From assembly GCA_024224155.1 (NCBI GenBank), contig JAAENP010000015.1:1-59304 (forward strand): 59,304 nt of DNA, read 5' to 3'. Below the pieces are notes generated by a model that worked only from the letters and a program-made list of their open reading frames with translations, searched no databases and had not been told where the DNA came from. Position numbers and translations under genes: made by a program. Below are positions 58,493-59,304 of the stretch, piece by piece. Numbering within the stretch: the first letter of the stretch is position 1; the number at the start of each line of letters is the position of its first letter. Source of the stretch: a bacterium (lineage in GTDB: Bacteria; Acidobacteriota; Thermoanaerobaculia; Multivoradales; JAHEKO01).

Positions 58493-59304
58493 ATGAATCA
58501 GACGACCCGAGAATCGACTGCGAGAGCCGGCCGGATCGCGACCGCCGCGGCGCTCCTCGCGCTCATTTCGCCGACCCTTGTTCGGACCTGGGCCCAAGAG
58601 ACTCCCCGATTCGAGGAGCAAATGGAGGTCACCGAAGTGCTGCTCGACGTCGTGGTCACCGACCGCGACGGAAACCTGGTGGCCGGTCTGAACAAGAGCG
58701 ATTTCGTCGTCGAGGAGAACGGGCGCGAAGTCGAGTTGACCGGAGCGGACTTCTACGCCACCCGCTACGACCTCAACGGATCGCGCGACGGCACCTCCAA
58801 ACAGATCCCGGCGAGCCGCTACTTCATCTTGTTCTTCGACGACCCGCGAACGATCTCGAATCGCTTCAACCGGTTGATCCGGCAGCACATCGACGCGGCC
58901 CAAGAGAGTCGCAAATGGATCGAAAACGAGTTGATGCCGTCCGACTGGGTGGCGGTGGCCGGCTACGGCATGCGGCTCAAGATCTTTCAGGACTTCACCC
59001 AGGACCGGGAGGCTCTTCTCCAGGCGCTCACCGATGCTTCTCGGGGCATCAACCCCGAGAAGACCCGCTGGACACGCGAGCCACCTCCAGCTACTGCCCC
59101 CTCACTGCTGCGGCACCTGCCGGCCGGCAAGGAGCTCGGCCGACAAACCCGACGGATCTATTCGGCGATGCGCCTCCTGGCCGAGGCCACCGGGCACATC
59201 GTCGGCCGCAAGACCCTGATGTACTTCGGCATCGGCTTCGGAACACTGGACGGCCCGGGCGGCTATGCCATCCCCGATCGGCGCTACTACCCCGAGCTCG
59301 AGCG
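58493..59304 (+). CDS. VWFA-related acidobacterial-domain protein, N-terminal part
   Basis: The first 270 codons of a secreted protein, open to the right edge. Signal peptide (AAALLALISPTLVRTWAQ), then the characteristic EVLLDVVVTDRDGNLVAGLNKSDFVV beta-domain and a VWFA-like domain starting YFILFFDDPR. It closely follows the TIGR03436-type layout found almost only in Acidobacteriota. A second protein of this kind lies at 17666-19516, supporting the taxonomic guess. The upstream 195-base gap holds three spaced GTAAC repeats (about 58380-58395) and no other feature. Confidence 0.85.
   Translation, partial: MNQTTRESTARAGRIATAAALLALISPTLVRTWAQETPRFEEQMEVTEVLLDVVVTDRDGNLVAGLNKSDFVVEENGREVELTGADFYATRYDLNGSRDGTSKQIPASRYFILFFDDPRTISNRFNRLIRQHIDAAQESRKWIENELMPSDWVAVAGYGMRLKIFQDFTQDREALLQALTDASRGINPEKTRWTREPPPATAPSLLRHLPAGKELGRQTRRIYSAMRLLAEATGHIVGRKTLMYFGIGFGTLDGPGGYAIPDRRYYPELE

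Overview
The window is 59.3 kb of GC-rich bacterial DNA, densely packed with short intergenic gaps. No rRNA, tRNA, CRISPR array, phage gene or complete transposase was seen. Two secreted proteins have the layout of the VWFA-related domain typical of Acidobacteriota. With a tricorn-type protease, several secreted beta-propeller proteins and many diderm lipoproteins, this points to an acidobacterium, perhaps Thermoanaerobaculia-like. That assignment is inference; no marker gene is present.

Layout. 1-9.3 kb (minus strand): small membrane proteins, a GNAT acetyltransferase, a glutaredoxin-like protein, a DUF4097 protein, a dimethylarginine dimethylaminohydrolase, a MacAB-type export cassette (ATPase, two permeases, adaptor) and a glutamate dehydrogenase. 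9.5-16 kb: a polymer-forming membrane protein, the threonine-degradation pair tdh-kbl, and an aminotransferase / truncated hydroxyacid dehydrogenase / glycerate 2-kinase cluster. 16.1-20.7 kb: an ATP-grasp-SET fusion facing a VWFA-TPR protein across a 77-bp palindrome that holds both stop codons, then an exported AlgH-like protein and a small cytochrome c. 20.8-31.2 kb (plus strand): a three-gene O-acylation operon (beta-propeller/PKD/LamG lipoprotein, MBOAT acyltransferase, AlgJ-like protein), an orphan ParA, a tricorn protease and an ICMT-like methyltransferase. 31.2-36 kb (minus): a complete Mla-type lipid-transport operon (STAS, MlaE, MlaF, MlaD, PqiC-like lipoprotein, membrane protein) and a peroxiredoxin. 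36-45.7 kb: an acetyltransferase, a frameshifted class V aminotransferase, a phosphatase lipoprotein, a TetR regulator with a near-perfect operator, a ribbon-helix-helix operon, an amidotransferase, a kinase-like protein, a NUDIX hydrolase, ApaH and a kinase-aminotransferase fusion. 45.7-59.3 kb (mostly plus): a YncE-like propeller, hydrolases, a family 39 glycosyltransferase, a methyltransferase, a thioesterase, an amidohydrolase, an AlaX editing protein and the start of a second VWFA protein.

The genes mainly describe envelope work (lipid transport, polysaccharide O-acylation, export, secreted lipoproteins) plus amino-acid catabolism. The most unusual items are the ATP-grasp-SET fusion, the palindrome joining two convergent genes, and a set of genes whose -10 element lies only 6-8 bases before the start codon, which suggests leaderless transcription. 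Three decayed genes are present: a 5'-truncated hydroxyacid dehydrogenase, a frameshifted isopenicillin-N-epimerase-like gene and a monooxygenase-like remnant. No single classic defence or mobile system was found.
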